Below are positions 26,401-33,236 of a DNA stretch of 64,000 nt, one piece after another (position 1 is the stretch's first letter; each line of letters begins with the position of its first letter). The DNA comes from Sipunculus nudus (taxonomy: Eukaryota > Annelida > Sipuncula > Golfingiida > Sipunculidae). The stretch spans positions 46,287,058 to 46,351,057 of the forward strand of contig CM049310.1 of the NCBI GenBank assembly GCA_026874595.1, in the 5' to 3' direction. The position numbers were made by a program, and so were the translations under genes. The notes below the pieces were generated by a model. That model was not told the origin of the DNA and did no database searches. It was given only the letters and a program-made list of their open reading frames with translations.

Positions 26401-29165
26401 TGATAAATTACCTTCTCGTTTATGTCTTCTCAATGTTTCTTCACTTATACAAACACTATAGCTCAGAGGTATAGTTTTTTCTCATAATATGCATATATAC
26501 GCAGGGTTATAGCCACGCCGGTCGGCGCTGGTCGGGGACAGCCGGGGAGGACTTCTGGCGGCCGGCACAAAGCTAACTTTTGCAACCCACCGACTGGCAA
26601 AAAAGATATTGAAGATCGTCAAAATCCAGTTACCAGCAATGAAACTTGGGTTATTTATTACCCCAAATATTTAAATATTCCCCTTATAAGTATGTTTACA
26701 AAAATGAATCAATCGAGAGCCAAAATTATCATTAAAATAATAATTATGACACATAGAAAAACGCAAAGATAAAGCTTACATATTCCGAGTGTGTGCACCT
26801 AGTGTAAACACCTGACATTATTATAAGAAGGTCCCTGGAGCTCCCGCCGTTATCACCTCCACTTGCTTCGCCAATGTCCGTAAATATAGCCGGCACTCAA
26901 ATTTGTCTAGCTATAACCCTGCATATACACATTCCGCACATTTCAGCCAATAACCTACTTTTGCTGAATTTTAATGTCGCATCCATGTTATGTATCGTCG
27001 TAAGATAAAAAAGCTTCTTTATGGAAATTGATACTTGTATAGGATTTCGGCCAAATCTTCCCCTCTGCTCCTCTTTATCAAGTAGCCTTCATATGTTGAT
27101 TTAGACAAGCATACATTTTTGAAAATATAACAAGCATGGTAAAACATGACAACTAGAAATATGCATTCTCAGGAATGCTGTGTGGACGGTCCGTAGTTTG
27201 GGGGTACAGGCCCCCCGTTTTTTTATTCACTTACTGGCCCATATTCCCAGGTTCATTGGTGCATATGTTTCCATAGAATATGTGACTGCACATTTGTGAA
27301 TATTCCTGGAAGTCCTTCCTTGATTCGGATCTGGATCATGTGCCGGACCCACACTAAAATCTAAATGATTCTTCATTGGCCCATTCCCGAGGTGCCCGGA
27401 TAATTTCATGATATTCCGGTCATGATTACGTGAGTTATGTAGTTTACAAACACACACACACACGCATACCCTCCTGGGGGAGGCAAGAAAGCAATTCAGA
27501 ATACCAGTGCGTTTAATTCCCTCCAGACAAAGCCTTTGGAGATATGTATGTAAGAGTAAAATTATGGTTCCTCGTTTATTATTCAACAGAGATACATATG
27601 ATGATAAAAGAAATAAAACGAAAAATTTAGATTTTCTGTCGGAACTACTTACCTCTACGATTTGATCGTTGTGTTCCCATTCCAGGTAGATTTTTTCGCT
27701 GTTGACCCCGAGGACAAAGAAGCCGTCATCACCCCCTTGATACAGAAGGATGCCCCGGTTATTGCAAAACCGGAACCGGAAACTGAGAAGATTCTCCGCG
27801 CCAGTTAGCATCTGTCTTCCCGGGCGATAATAGATATAGGAACCTACGCCTAAGAAATATTCAATGTCGGGTATTTCTTGACCAACTGCTGGAAGGGTTC
27901 CTGAGGTAGAAACAAAATGTTGTGAAGTTAAACGTATTTCCAAAAATTATGATTTTTATATTTTACTGCAACAGGTTTACGAATTCCTAAATGAATGTTT
28001 ATTTTTGTTGTTATTGATATGATAATGATGATGATGATGGTGGTGGTGGTGGTGTTGGGATGATGAGCATGTTGATATAAACAGTAGCAGTACGAAGCAT
28101 CCTTACGTATACATGGAACCTCAGATTCGATCTTATATTTGATGTTACAGAACAAACGAAATGGACCATTTGAAACGGTACACTGCTGGGGTACAAGGTT
28201 TTACTAGCAATCATTTTCATAAGAAATACCAACAAAATATCATTTATAGCTTACAATATGTGAAAAATAACATATATGATGAAATGGTTCATATAATACT
28301 TGAATCGTTGTACCAGGCAGGATTTGTAGAAGTTTATGCACGATAAACCTTTTGTTAATAACATAAATCGTAGTATAAGTATAAGTTATTGTAGTAGTAT
28401 CAGGGGAAGTAGTAGTGCTGGAGGAAGTAGTAGTAGTTCTGATGGTAGTAGTTACAGTGGTAGTAGCTGCAGTAGCAATATAAGAAGTAATACTAAAAGA
28501 ATAAGTACTAGGTAGTAGTAGTAGTTGCAGCGGTAGTTGCAAAAGTTGTTGTTGTAGTATTATAAATAGCAGTATTTATAATAATAATCTTAGTAGCCGT
28601 AGTTGTAGAAGAGTCATATAAGTAATAAAGGCAGTCGTATAAGTAGTATTTGCTGTACTTGTAGTCATAATATAATATAATATAATATAATATAATATAA
28701 TATAATATAATATAATATAATATAATATAATTTAATATAATATAATATAATTTAATATAAATAAGATAATTTAATATAATATAATACAAATAATATTTAC
28801 TACAGTAAGTATCGCTTTACAATGTATCCCCTGCAGGGGCGGATCCAGGATTTAGGAAAAGGAGGGGTCCAACCCAGGAGGACTAATGATAGAATGCAAA
28901 AAAAAAGGCCCCAGGTCCCGAAAAGTGGGGTTCAGGCGGCAAAAGTTGGTCTGAAACCCTTAAATAAAAGGTTGCCTCTTGCCCCCCCCCCCCCCCCCGT
29001 CCGCTTCTGCTGCCTGCTATGTTACCATGAACTGAACTCTCATACATTTTCCATGTATTAACATCATCACATTTTAAATTACTGTATTTACAAATCATAT
29101 GTAGGATACTTACCGATAACGAAAAGCAAGGACAGAAGACTAGCAATAGACCAGAAGGTATCCAT
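1..29165 (-). CDS. LamG/EGF-repeat secreted or membrane protein, 13 exons seen, 3' end outside window
   Basis: Minus-strand gene reconstructed by hand from exons 29114-29165, 27653-27900, 25790-25996, 15511-15636, 14821-14917, 14095-14236, 13072-13276, 12407-12528, 8365-8499, 7461-7664, 3711-4044, 1215-1450 and 1-147. Every junction has AG/GT ends, and phases match from 15636 leftwards and from 29165 to 25790. The order is signal peptide, LamG-1, an unresolved link, LamG-2, then ten complete EGF modules and the start of an eleventh. The EGFs carry calcium-binding D/N-x-D/N-E-C starts, C-x-S-x-P-C sites (known O-glucose sites) and C-x4-S/T-C sites (known O-fucose sites), as in Notch and Crumbs families. 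An extracellular adhesion or signalling role is inferred from the domains. No transmembrane or C-terminal part is visible, so Crumbs-like, Eyes-shut-like or another LamG/EGF family cannot be separated. Confidence 0.88.
650..820. mobile_element. Possible small mariner-like MITE in intron 12
   Basis: The segment opens with CAGTTGAACCTTGTTTGTC and contains two 'gttcagataaacaa' motifs, a pattern seen in short Tc1/mariner-derived elements. The right end is not well defined. Confidence 0.35.
845..1157. mobile_element. MITE family A, copy 1 (GGTATGGTTCTCAGGCAC ends)
   Basis: Long inverted ends: GGTATGGTTCTCAGGCAC at 861 and its complement ending at 1139, extended outward to GGCC(A)n / (T)nGGCC. No coding capacity. 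Sister copies lie at 7011, 22367, 33237 and (partial) 33893. Confidence 0.75.
1215..1450 (-). CDS. LamG/EGF gene exon 12, EGF modules 7 (end) to 9
   Basis: Phase 2 start at GACAG|A, phase 1 end at ACCG|GTATGT. The junction rebuilds C-F-P-G-F-T-G-I-H-C. It encodes [20 protein letters not shown] and [20 protein letters not shown]. Both CSSQPC and CISKPC match the O-glucosylation pattern. Confidence 0.92.
1536..3345. repeat. ~340-bp tandem repeat in intron 11
   Basis: The marker 'ggtggnnccnnnagtctgcag' recurs at 1931, 2268, 2606 and 2992 (spacing 337, 338, 386). 'gatatgggtaacagagacct' recurs inside each unit. The last two units carry a GGACAGACGGAC-type run and a 'gatcgctata...gtgagctaaaa' tail. 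Small open frames here are repeat-derived and not called as genes. Confidence 0.85.
3711..4044 (-). CDS. LamG/EGF gene exon 11, EGF modules 4 (end) to 7
   Basis: The longest EGF exon; phase 1 to phase 2. Acceptor TTTTTCAG, donor CCAGG|GTAGGC. It encodes [40 protein letters not shown] and [20 protein letters not shown]. Modules 5, 6 and most of 7 run together without an intron, unlike the one- or two-module exons next to it, which suggests intron loss or module duplication within the exon. Confidence 0.92.
4176..4341. mobile_element. Tc1/mariner-like MITE with TA target sites
   Basis: Bounded by TA (4174-4175 and 4342-4343). The left end is CAGTAAAACCTCTACAAATG and the right end is its imperfect complement (GAGGTTTTAATG). 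About 166 bp, non-coding, inside intron 10. Confidence 0.65.
4795..5430. repeat. Dispersed repeat family E, copy 1 (internally duplicated)
   Basis: Starts AAAGGGGCCTATTCACCAATC. A block around 4850-5010 (CATGTTTATAAAATG, CAACAAGGGCATCTGG, TTTTGCAACAAAGTGACCTTT) recurs in diverged form at 5055-5260. A second copy of the family is at 47995-48400. Confidence 0.65.
5431..7010. other. AT-rich intron sequence, nothing recognised
   Basis: Part of intron 10. No exon-like open frame with good splice sites, no tandem array and no clear element ends were found. Confidence 0.5.
7011..7341. mobile_element. MITE family A, copy 2
   Basis: GGCCAAATAAAA...GGTTTCTCAGGCAC on the left and TGCCTGAGAACCATACC...TTGGC on the right. 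It ends about 120 bases from exon 10. Confidence 0.7.
7461..7664 (-). CDS. LamG/EGF gene exon 10, EGF modules 3 and 4
   Basis: Phase 1 to phase 1; acceptor TTTATAG, donor ACAG|GTAAAT. It encodes [40 protein letters not shown] and [19 protein letters not shown] (TG)6 run lies inside the YTCVCVSG codons (7583-7600), so slippage there would shift the frame. CLSNPC fits the O-glucose site pattern. Confidence 0.9.
7891..8050. mobile_element. 160-bp near-perfect hairpin (CACTG-ended MITE)
   Basis: Arms 7891-7938 and 8003-8050 are reverse complements with one mismatch in 48 bases (hand aligned); the loop is 64 bases. Ends read CACTGTTGGATCTCC and its complement, suggesting a CACTG-type DNA-transposon derivative. 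It lies in intron 9. Confidence 0.75.
8365..8499 (-). CDS. LamG/EGF gene exon 9, EGF module 2
   Basis: Phase 1 to phase 1; acceptor TTGAAG, donor ATAG|GTAAGT. It encodes [20 protein letters not shown] and [20 protein letters not shown]. It completes EGF-1 (last Cys), carries all of EGF-2, and starts EGF-3. Confidence 0.88.
8500..9190. other. Intron 8, right part, nothing recognised
   Basis: No coding or repeat structure was recognised. Small open frames around 8954-9293 overlap on both strands with no splice or codon support. Confidence 0.45.
9190..9910. repeat. ~150-bp degenerate tandem repeat with GGCGCCACCT motif
   Basis: 'ggtggcgccacct' and variants recur near 9213, 9370, 9503, 9655 and 9779. 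Each is followed by a block containing 'tctcaggagtggttt' and 'gtatcggcctgaaa..ttgcatgt'. About five units. Confidence 0.8.
9900..11195 (-). pseudogene. Decayed LINE (non-LTR retrotransposon) reverse transcriptase, split by a DNA element
   Basis: Minus-strand fragments in the right order: FIDFAKVFD (about 11145-11176, RT 'DFxKAFD' motif) followed after a frameshift by [11 protein letters not shown]; then, past a 438-bp insertion, [14 protein letters not shown] and [12 protein letters not shown] (about 10310-10545, the thumb-side 'FGLTIS' motif); then [11 protein letters not shown] and [11 protein letters not shown] (about 9926-10060), typical of the C-terminal end of RTE/CR1-like LINE proteins. 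Stops and frame changes show it is dead. The family assignment is from memory of these motifs. Confidence 0.7.
10549..10986. mobile_element. CACTG-ended AT-rich MITE inserted in the LINE remnant
   Basis: Ends CACTGCTAAAAAT and ...ATTTTGGCAGTG are inverted. The interior is a low-complexity mosaic of 'agaaaa' and 'ttttct' blocks (self-complementary). It interrupts the reverse-transcriptase reading order. Confidence 0.6.
11238..11650 (+). mobile_element. Dispersed element family D, copy 1
   Basis: Starts TTAAAGGGACATAATCAGGAG. Contains AAACACAGTCCACGTTTGTC and GTTTACAGGAGTAAGCAAACGG. The same blocks appear reversed at 24615-25118 and in part at 44738-45060. Confidence 0.7.
11651..12316. other. 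Intron 8, left part, nothing recognised
   Basis: No exon, array or element ends recognised. Confidence 0.4.
12407..12528 (-). CDS. LamG/EGF gene exon 8, EGF module 1
   Basis: Phase 2 start at ATATAG|G, phase 1 end at AAAG|GTAAAT. It encodes [20 protein letters not shown] and [15 protein letters not shown]. The acceptor has a poor pyrimidine tract and sits a few bases from the junction of a local duplication (12533-12690), so this splice site may have been created or damaged by the duplication. Phases with exons 7 and 9 still fit. Confidence 0.78.
12533..12690 (-). pseudogene. Truncated tandem copy of exon 8 and its donor
   Basis: 12533-12679 repeats 12317-12462 in direct orientation (offset 216 bp), including the end of exon 8 and its AAAG|GTAAATT donor. 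The copy lacks the exon start and an acceptor, and has an extra 'ctctgtccacaca' repeat. It cannot act as a normal internal exon. Confidence 0.8.
12690..12872 (+). mobile_element. Dispersed element family C, copy 1 (partial)
   Basis: Carries 'tctggattcag', 'gagtcacttatgcacgaat' and 'gaataagtgaatgcaaac', shared with 18945-19165, 31098-31470 and, reversed, 27165-27485 and 47280-47560. Confidence 0.65.
13072..13276 (-). CDS. LamG/EGF gene exon 7, end of LamG-2
   Basis: Acceptor CAAAG at 13277-13281, phase 1 start; donor ACAG|GTTAAA, phase 2 end. It encodes [20 protein letters not shown] and [19 protein letters not shown], i.e. the GG-V-P-D strand and closing Gly-Cys of a LamG fold, then a ~25-residue linker. 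Confidence 0.85.
13863..14012. repeat. (TA)n microsatellite, interrupted
   Basis: Long TA runs with short interruptions in intron 6, ending about 80 bases from exon 6. Confidence 0.95.
14095..14236 (-). CDS. LamG/EGF gene exon 6, LamG-2 strands
   Basis: Acceptor TTCAG at 14237, phase 0 start; donor TACG|GTATGA, phase 1 end. It encodes [20 protein letters not shown] and [17 protein letters not shown]. This matches the LamG segment with a conserved Gly-x-W followed by a V/I-x-V-x-R strand. Confidence 0.88.
14237..14820. other. Intron 5, nothing recognised
   Basis: No repeat family or exon-like sequence seen. Confidence 0.45.
14821..14917 (-). CDS. LamG/EGF gene exon 5, LamG-2 strands
   Basis: Acceptor TTCCAG, phase 2 start; donor AAG|GTAACA, phase 0 end. 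The junction with exon 4 restores [14 protein letters not shown], a near-textbook LamG motif, followed by [17 protein letters not shown]. Confidence 0.88.
15232..15394. repeat. Poly(C) tract and (TA)n microsatellite in intron 4
   Basis: A C-rich tract (15232-15258) and a pure TA run (about 15325-15393), separated by about 65 bases of unique sequence. Confidence 0.9.
15511..15636 (-). CDS. LamG/EGF gene exon 4, start of LamG-2
   Basis: Acceptor GCCAG before 15636, phase 2 start; ends in phase 2 at AA|GTATGT. It encodes [20 protein letters not shown] followed by [20 protein letters not shown], the first LamG strand. A second in-frame-compatible acceptor (CTCCAG, exon from about 15625, phase 1) exists. 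The upstream partner of this exon is unresolved. Confidence 0.8.
16200..16490 (-). mobile_element. tRNA-headed SINE
   Basis: On the minus strand, GACCCGGGTTTGATTCCCGG (a Pol III B-box) is followed by 'gtggcccgtccaagg' and 'gggtcctctggtttcc'. That core resembles SINEs shared widely among invertebrates (Meta-type, from memory). A fragment of the same core lies at 26270-26350. Confidence 0.6.
16745..17575. repeat. ~145-bp tandem repeat
   Basis: 'caccaatcatccctgtg' variants recur near 16896, 17042, 17187, 17311 and 17460. Each is followed by 'gatngtgctctggcagccatatt' and 'gacggagccctcct' blocks. About five diverged units. Confidence 0.85.
17576..18944. other. Intron 3, stretch with nothing recognised
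   Basis: No supported exon on either strand and no array. Confidence 0.4.
18945..19165 (+). mobile_element. Dispersed element family C, copy 2
   Basis: 'ttccggattcaggaacgtca', 'gaataagtgaatgcaaacac' and a poly(C)/(CA)n tract near the end match the family. Confidence 0.65.
19913..19995. repeat. ~20-bp minisatellite, about four units
   Basis: Units of the form 'gaccgaaacggacgtgacgc' repeat with small changes. Confidence 0.8.
20370..20441. repeat. (TA)n microsatellite
   Basis: Near-pure TA run with two CA interruptions. Confidence 0.95.
21066..21560. mobile_element. 'ACTCGAG' TIR element, copy 1
   Basis: Left part rich in 'gactcgag', 'gtccgagt' and 'ggactcgg'; right part (21450-21560) holds their complements ('ggactcggacttggattcc', 'ctgcactcgac'). 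A related piece is at 34335-34500. Non-coding. Confidence 0.5.
22367..22675. mobile_element. MITE family A, copy 3
   Basis: GGCCAAATAAAATAAAAGG...GGTTCTCAGGCA at the left and GTGCCTCAGAACC...TTTTGGCC at the right. A poly(C) tract lies near the left end (22420-22434). Confidence 0.75.
23430..23480. repeat. (TA)n microsatellite
   Basis: Pure TA run. Confidence 0.95.
23773..23820 (+). CDS. Candidate 48-nt plus-strand microexon of unknown gene
   Basis: A strong pyrimidine-rich acceptor (23735-23772, ending GTGCCAG) is followed 48 bases later by GACAAG|GTAAGC. In one frame it reads [16 protein letters not shown], open and symmetric (phase 0-0). It lies antisense within intron 3 of the LamG/EGF gene. 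No partner exons were found, so it may be a chance pair of sites. Confidence 0.25.
24615..25118 (-). mobile_element. Dispersed element family D, copy 2 (reversed)
   Basis: Reverse-orientation blocks 'ccgtttgcttactcctgtaa', 'ggagatgccctaactgactt', 'aaacagactgtgtttacc' and the end 'cctgattatgtccctttaa'. Small open frames are repeat-derived. Confidence 0.7.
25141..25830 (-). repeat. 45-bp minisatellite (15 units) derived from the exon 3/intron 3 boundary
   Basis: Fifteen units spaced 45-46 bases (GTGACGTCAC-equivalent positions 25163, 25208, 25253 ... 25750, 25800). On the minus strand a unit encodes a variant of [13 protein letters not shown] followed by V-V, and contains CAG|GTAGTA or CAG|GTAATA, i.e. 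the end of exon 3 plus a donor-like site. The 45-bp length keeps frame. The TGACGTCA core (cAMP-response-element palindrome) is intact in 13 units by hand count. Only the unit next to exon 3 is read as coding; the next codons reach TAA. Confidence 0.88.
25790..25996 (-). CDS. LamG/EGF gene exon 3, second half of LamG-1
   Basis: Acceptor TTCCAG before 25996, phase 0 start. It continues LamG-1 with [33 protein letters not shown] and [17 protein letters not shown]. The LYIGG strand is characteristic of LamG ends. Two donors are possible: CAG|GTAGGC at 25789 (phase 0, better match, chosen) and GGAG|GTTACA at 25815 (phase 1). The last ~40 bases of this exon and its donor are the founder-like unit of the 45-bp minisatellite at 25141-25830. 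The final LamG strand with its usual Gly-Cys is not here. Confidence 0.78.
26501..26922. mobile_element. TIR element with GCAGGGTTATAGC ends
   Basis: Left GCAGGGTTATAGCCA, right GCTATAACCCTGC, flanked by 'atatac' on both sides. About 420 bp, no coding capacity, in intron 2. Confidence 0.65.
27165..27485 (-). mobile_element. Dispersed element family C, copy 3 (reversed)
   Basis: Reverse copy with 'cattcttcattggcccattc', 'catgatattccggtcatg' and a (CA)n run; it ends about 170 bases from exon 2. Confidence 0.6.
27653..27900 (-). CDS. LamG/EGF gene exon 2, first half of LamG-1
   Basis: Acceptor CTCAG at 27901-27905 and donor GAG|GTAAGT at 27652; phase 1 to phase 0. It encodes about 20 linker residues ([20 protein letters not shown]) and then the first strands of a laminin-G sandwich: LLSFRFRF, the Gly-Ile-Leu-Leu-Tyr strand, and [16 protein letters not shown]. 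The reading frame stays open into the intron, but the strong donor and the match to exon 3 set the end. Confidence 0.85.
28021..28790. repeat. Low-complexity trinucleotide and (AATAT)n repeats in intron 1
   Basis: 'gatgatgatggtggtggtgg' (28021-28060), 'gtagtagt' blocks (28390-28560), and a pure 5-bp AATAT array (about 28668-28775). Open frames here are artefacts. Confidence 0.9.
28834..29009. mobile_element. MITE family B, copy 1 (CAG..GCGGATCC ends)
   Basis: Starts CAGGGGCGGATCCAGG, ends ...GTCCGCTTCTG; interior poly(C) tract. It lies about 100 bases from exon 1 in intron 1. CAG ends suggest a hAT-type non-autonomous element. Confidence 0.65.
29114..29165 (-). CDS. LamG/EGF gene exon 1, signal peptide
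   Basis: ATG at 29165 begins [18 protein letters not shown], a short N region followed by a hydrophobic core typical of a cleaved signal peptide. The exon ends in phase 1 before a GTAAGT donor at 29113. Exon 2 starts with GA, so the split codon is GGA (Gly). An upstream ATG in another frame (29189) also gives a hydrophobic stretch, but it leaves phase 0 and would not read into LamG-1, so the 29165 start is preferred. Confidence 0.75.
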
Positions 29166-29291
29166 AATTTGGTCATCATGGGGCAAATCATTTACATTGT
29201 TAATGGTACGTGACTTGTGATAATATAGAGATATTTGATGTAGGCATATTTTTCCTGATCACTCGAGGCAAAGACAAATATCGACTTCTTT

Positions 29292-29301
29292 CCTTTTTAT
29301 A
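29292..29301 (-). promoter_or_regulatory. Candidate TATA box of the LamG/EGF gene
   Basis: On the minus strand the sequence reads TATAAAAAGG, about 130 bases upstream of the proposed ATG at 29165. This would place a start site near 29265-29270 and a 5' UTR of about 100 bases. It is seen by motif only; no transcript evidence is available. Confidence 0.5.
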
Positions 29302-30065
29302 CACATGGTGACATGCAATGGTGGGTTTCCTTTCAGGTTAACCTTGTTTTTACATCCGCTCATGATCATACCTGCTCAGACAAAGCAAAAAACCGATTCC
29401 AAAGAAGACATTCTTTCATTCTTATATATATGGAACATGAATTCCGACTAAGCGGATTACTCCGAGATATATCTTTTGTCGGGCGGACGTTAAGGCCGCC
29501 ATTTGTAATATCCTTTTAAATCATTAAACGAAGCTTTCATAGAATATAAAGTCACTCGTTATTGTACTGTATACGTTCTTGAAGATGTAGCTGGTCCATA
29601 TGTTTTCCATGACATTGTTTTCCCAATACTTTCATGTATTCTGGATATTTCTCATATATATACACACTAATGAATCCTTACTTGTTGTGAAACAGGGAGA
29701 TTTCCCCCTTCTTCCTTGCAAACTAACGTCTATGATCAATTATAAAACTTAGGACCACGGTACTTGTAATAAGTTCTATTCGGAGGTTAAATTATTATAC
29801 TGCACGTTGCTATAAAACCACAAACTGAACAACTGCATGGATGACTGAAGCGGTGGGCTCTAACATCAATAGGAACGTCAATATATAACCCGGTTTGTTG
29901 ACATCTTTTGCACCTGTTGGATATGCGCACTATTGTGTTAACATATGAATGATTGCGCGCGCACAGTTTGTAGATCCATACCTGATTCCATACGACAATT
30001 TATATACAGTTTAAATTATTCTTAGAGGATGCAGTTAAATATTATATCACTTTGTCTTGCTATCC

Positions 30066-30068
<3 letters not shown>

Positions 30069-30113
<45 letters not shown>
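30069..30113. repeat. (TA)n microsatellite
   Basis: Pure TA run between the two divergent promoters. Confidence 0.95.
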
Positions 30114-30115
<2 letters not shown>

Positions 30116-30379
30116 GGTGGTTGATTTAGGACACAGAAAAAAATATGAAATTTTTATGAAAGGTTCAAGGGATTTATTTGACAGACGTCAAATATCGGAG
30201 TGGGTCGGTTGAACTTTGTTTAGCTTTACGTCAATTAAGCATCAAATGATTCGTACAACGCCAACAGGGACTTATTTTCTGTGAAATTTTATCTCGAGAT
30301 GTTATCTCGACATAAAAAAAATTATTTGCTAAATAATGAAGAAAAAATTTTGTTGCACAAAATTAATCAAATGAGTTAC

Positions 30380-30660
30380 CTCCTTTCTAGTCACACGAGC
30401 TGTCAAGCCGTCATGACGGTCGCAGTGACAACCTTCCCGAGTAAAACCTTCTCTTGTTATTGATAACTGCTGCATGAATGTACGCAAGTCAACTGTGAAT
30501 GCAATATTTATTATTTTCCCAACTGAATAACGTCACTTTATGTCCTACTTCGGGAAAATGACAGTTCGACAAGCAGATTAAATTAAAAAGTACTGTTAAA
30601 AATGGCGTGCACATCTACTTTTACTAGAATCGATCCGAACACTATAGCTTGTACTGCCAC
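30380..30660 (+). repeat. Dispersed segment, copy 1 of 2 near GPCR-1
   Basis: Shares 'gctgtcaagccgtcatgac', 'gaaaatgacagttcgacaag' and 'ggcgtgcacatctacttt' with 35215-35465 in the same orientation. The shared tail 'cttgtactgccac' continues at 37293 in the other copy, so that copy was split by later insertions. Function unknown; the intergenic space 29302-31097 otherwise shows only the TA run. Confidence 0.65.
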
Positions 30661-31097
30661 CTCAACGTCTCCTTTGTGTGGGGGAAAAGGGGTTACCGAA
30701 ACATTATAGCTGAGACATCTTTGAAAAAGATCAAATTTATTACCGGATATTCCTTCGATTCCGGAAGCACAATACATATTGGTACAATGCAGTGTTGTCC
30801 CAATTAATCGATTTTACCCGGGGTTTTTTTCTTCTTTATAATCGATTTGCATGTTCATGTATTTAATCGATCATAAATGATTATGTCCGCATGTGGGCGA
30901 CATACATTTCGGGAAGATCTCTAAAGTCTGTATGAAACATCAGGAAGGTGAGACACAAAGTTAGGATGAATCACAATGATTGATGACGATGATTACAGTT
31001 GAAGAACTCTCAAGTCCGTATGAGGAACATCAGGACAACATTACGACACCTCTCAATTAGTATAATTACAATTCTAAAAACCATAACAGCATAGTTG

Positions 31098-31470
31098 CCC
31101 AAGGAGGGATATATGCGTTCATCCCCTATCATGTGTGTGGTCGTTTGTGTGTGTGTTTGTGTTGTTCACGACATATCTCACGCAATACCAAACGGAATCT
31201 CATGGAATTTCCAGGGCATTTCGGGAATGGGCAAGTGAATAATCGCTTAGATTTTTGTGTGGATCTGGCACAAATTCCGGATTCAGGAATATCATCAATG
31301 CATATTCACGGACGTAGAGTCACTTATGCTCGAATAAACCTGGGAATATGGGCTCAATAAGTGAACGCAAACATACGATATTGGGAGCATCCAACAAAAG
31401 CTCTCCCCCCCCCCCCCCCCCCCCCAAATATGATGAAGGTTTGCGTTCCTTAGAATGCAGATTTCTTGTT
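31098..31470 (+). mobile_element. Dispersed element family C, copy 4 (most complete)
   Basis: 'cattcatcccctatc'-type start, 'attccggattcaggaatatc', 'gggctcaataagtgaacgc', then a ~20-base poly(C) tract and 'ggtttgcgttcctta'. Confidence 0.7.
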
Positions 31471-31602
31471 TATCATGTCTTTACATGATTAAGGACGACG
31501 ATTATTCCAGGATTGCGGAATACGAAAGTGAGTCAATGTAAATGACGACAAACCCTTCAAATGGTAAAAGTATAATAAATAGAACAGATATAATAAGTAA
31601 TC

Positions 31603-31608
31603 TATAAA
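31603..31608 (+). promoter_or_regulatory. Candidate TATA box of GPCR-1
   Basis: CTATAAAGAG; start site expected near 31633. The first ATG (31657) lies about 54 bases downstream. Motif evidence only. Confidence 0.5.
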
Positions 31609-31656
31609 GAGTCTGGGATTGGTTGCTTTACTCTGGATTTATTACAGTCAACGAAA

Positions 31657-31698
31657 ATGAATAATATAACAGATTCCGAACACTGGAACGAAGGCCAG
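31657..31698 (+). CDS. GPCR-1 exon 1, or upstream ORF
   Basis: ATG at 31657 opens MNNITDSEHWNEGQ and reaches CAG|GTAAAC in phase 0. Spliced straight to 37433 it gives an in-frame short N terminus with one N-glycosylation site (NIT). Spliced to 32647 it adds K-L-Q and stops at a TGA that overlaps the next ATG (ATGA at 32655), forming a 17-codon upstream ORF. The placement after a TATA box supports it as a real exon; which use is correct is open. Confidence 0.5.
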
Positions 31699-31839
31699 GT
31701 AAACTGTCGCTTATATGTAGTTTTCTTTTTATTCCTGTGGTTTTAATGCTGTTTACAAGTTACGTATATTTTAGTTTGATTACGGCGGTCTATCGTCCTT
31801 CGAGAGCAGGCACTTCAATGAACAACTGAGGTATTAGCA

Positions 31840-32195
31840 ATCGGCTAAGGTGGGAAAACTCTATCAAGAGGGCAGTAGTCTACAATAATGTCATACATGT
31901 CCCAAGATTGTTCGGAAGAATAGTACTCATGACCAGCAGGGCTGGACTTGAACTGATGCCCTTCATAGACAAGCGCTTGGAGGTTTAATTGTTCAAAAGT
32001 CCAACCTGTAAAGTGTATTCCGTTAGTTGCACGTTTATGAAGCCAGTTCCTTGACGAACTCTTATTGAACAAAGGGATATTCTGCCGAAGGTCCATCTCG
32101 TCTGACCACCCACAGGTAATATCGATCCTGAAGTGTCCAAGAAGACTACCTTTGAAGTGGTTTCTATTATAGGTAAAGACTGTCGTGTGACCATT
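31840..32195 (-). mobile_element. tRNA-headed SINE-like repeat in GPCR-1 intron 1
   Basis: The minus strand contains CAGTTCAAGTCCAGCCCTGC, a Pol III B-box-like block with an A-box/anticodon-arm-like region before it. Two long overlapping open frames here are in different frames, with no start or splice support. Confidence 0.35.
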
Positions 32196-32646
32196 AGTCC
32201 GTCATAAAGTCTTGTAGTTCGTGTATCGCCGTGTCAGACAGTGATATACCAGGTAAGTTTCTAACAAATTAATTGTAGTGTGATAAAAACAATCATATAA
32301 TATATTTTTTTTATTATTATTTTACAAATATCATAATCGCATATTAAGATACATGTAAAGTTATTACGAGTTAACGTATATATGTATTACAGGGAGAATT
32401 GTTTTGATAAATTCTTCAATTTTATTTATGCGAAAGTAAAAGTTATTAGTTAGTCTAAGATTGAGCAATTTTTTAGTAGTTCCTGAAATTTATAAATATA
32501 TTTTATTACCTTCTTAGAAAACAGAAAACGGCAGAAAACATCCATGACATATGGTATAAACAGAACATATTTATCATAGAATAAGTAGTAAGAATACCTG
32601 TTATTTTTACAGGAAATCGGCCTAATTTATTCTTCTACAATACCAG

Positions 32647-32822
32647 AAGTTGCAATGAATACTTTTGGTGCAATATTCTTGTCCAGCGCAAGGGGCATGC
32701 TCAACCAATCTGTTGGAGACCACGTGACTGGTTTTCAAAACATAACTCCACTCGGGAATACAGGTTCTCAACTATGGACCAATCTCTCAGTAACTGAAAC
32801 TCACGCAGATGTTACCTATAAG
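32647..32822 (+). CDS. GPCR-1 exon 2, extended extracellular N terminus
   Basis: Acceptor ACAATACCAG at 32637-32646, donor TATAAG|GTATAG. From the ATG at 32655 it encodes 56 residues (begins MNTFGAIFLSSARGMLNQSV, includes QLWTNLSVTETHADVTYK) and joins exon 3 in phase 0. Three N-glycosylation sequons (NQS, NIT, NLS) fit an extracellular tail. The same three-exon layout in GPCR-2 supports it. Confidence 0.65.
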
Positions 32823-33236
32823 GTATAGTATGAGTATTTTAATTATTCTCCTGAACAAAAATAAACTATACAAAATCTGTTTAGGAAACTGTTAAACCTA
32901 ATATAAATTATTGGAAAATTAATTGCAGAATGTTGACCATTTCCGTTTTGTTGACCATTGTTGTGGGAGACAAGCTAAAGAATATTTAAAGTTTAGTCAC
33001 GCAGGACCTTTTTAAACCGATGTACAAAATCTAGCCCAAGTACATCTGGTATAAATTCACTTAAAGTTTAGAAGACCTACTAAAATTTTGAATCGTATGG
33101 TTCTGATGTCAATGTTTGTTTAATAGAAGGAACCGGAAAGGTCCTCCTTACAATGGTTATTGTTCACACCTCTGATAGCCTATGGTCTGTTTCATTGGGG
33201 TGCTCATTGAAAATGGTGAATATTTACATAAAGAAA

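Noticed and set aside
27227-27943. 238-codon minus-strand open frame read as one protein
   Set aside because: Only 27653-27900 is exon; the rest runs through a strong GTAAGT donor into intron and a family C element.
31845-32194. Minus-strand open frames of 83 and 69 codons
   Set aside because: They overlap in two frames, lack a supported start or splice sites, and coincide with a tRNA-headed SINE-like repeat.
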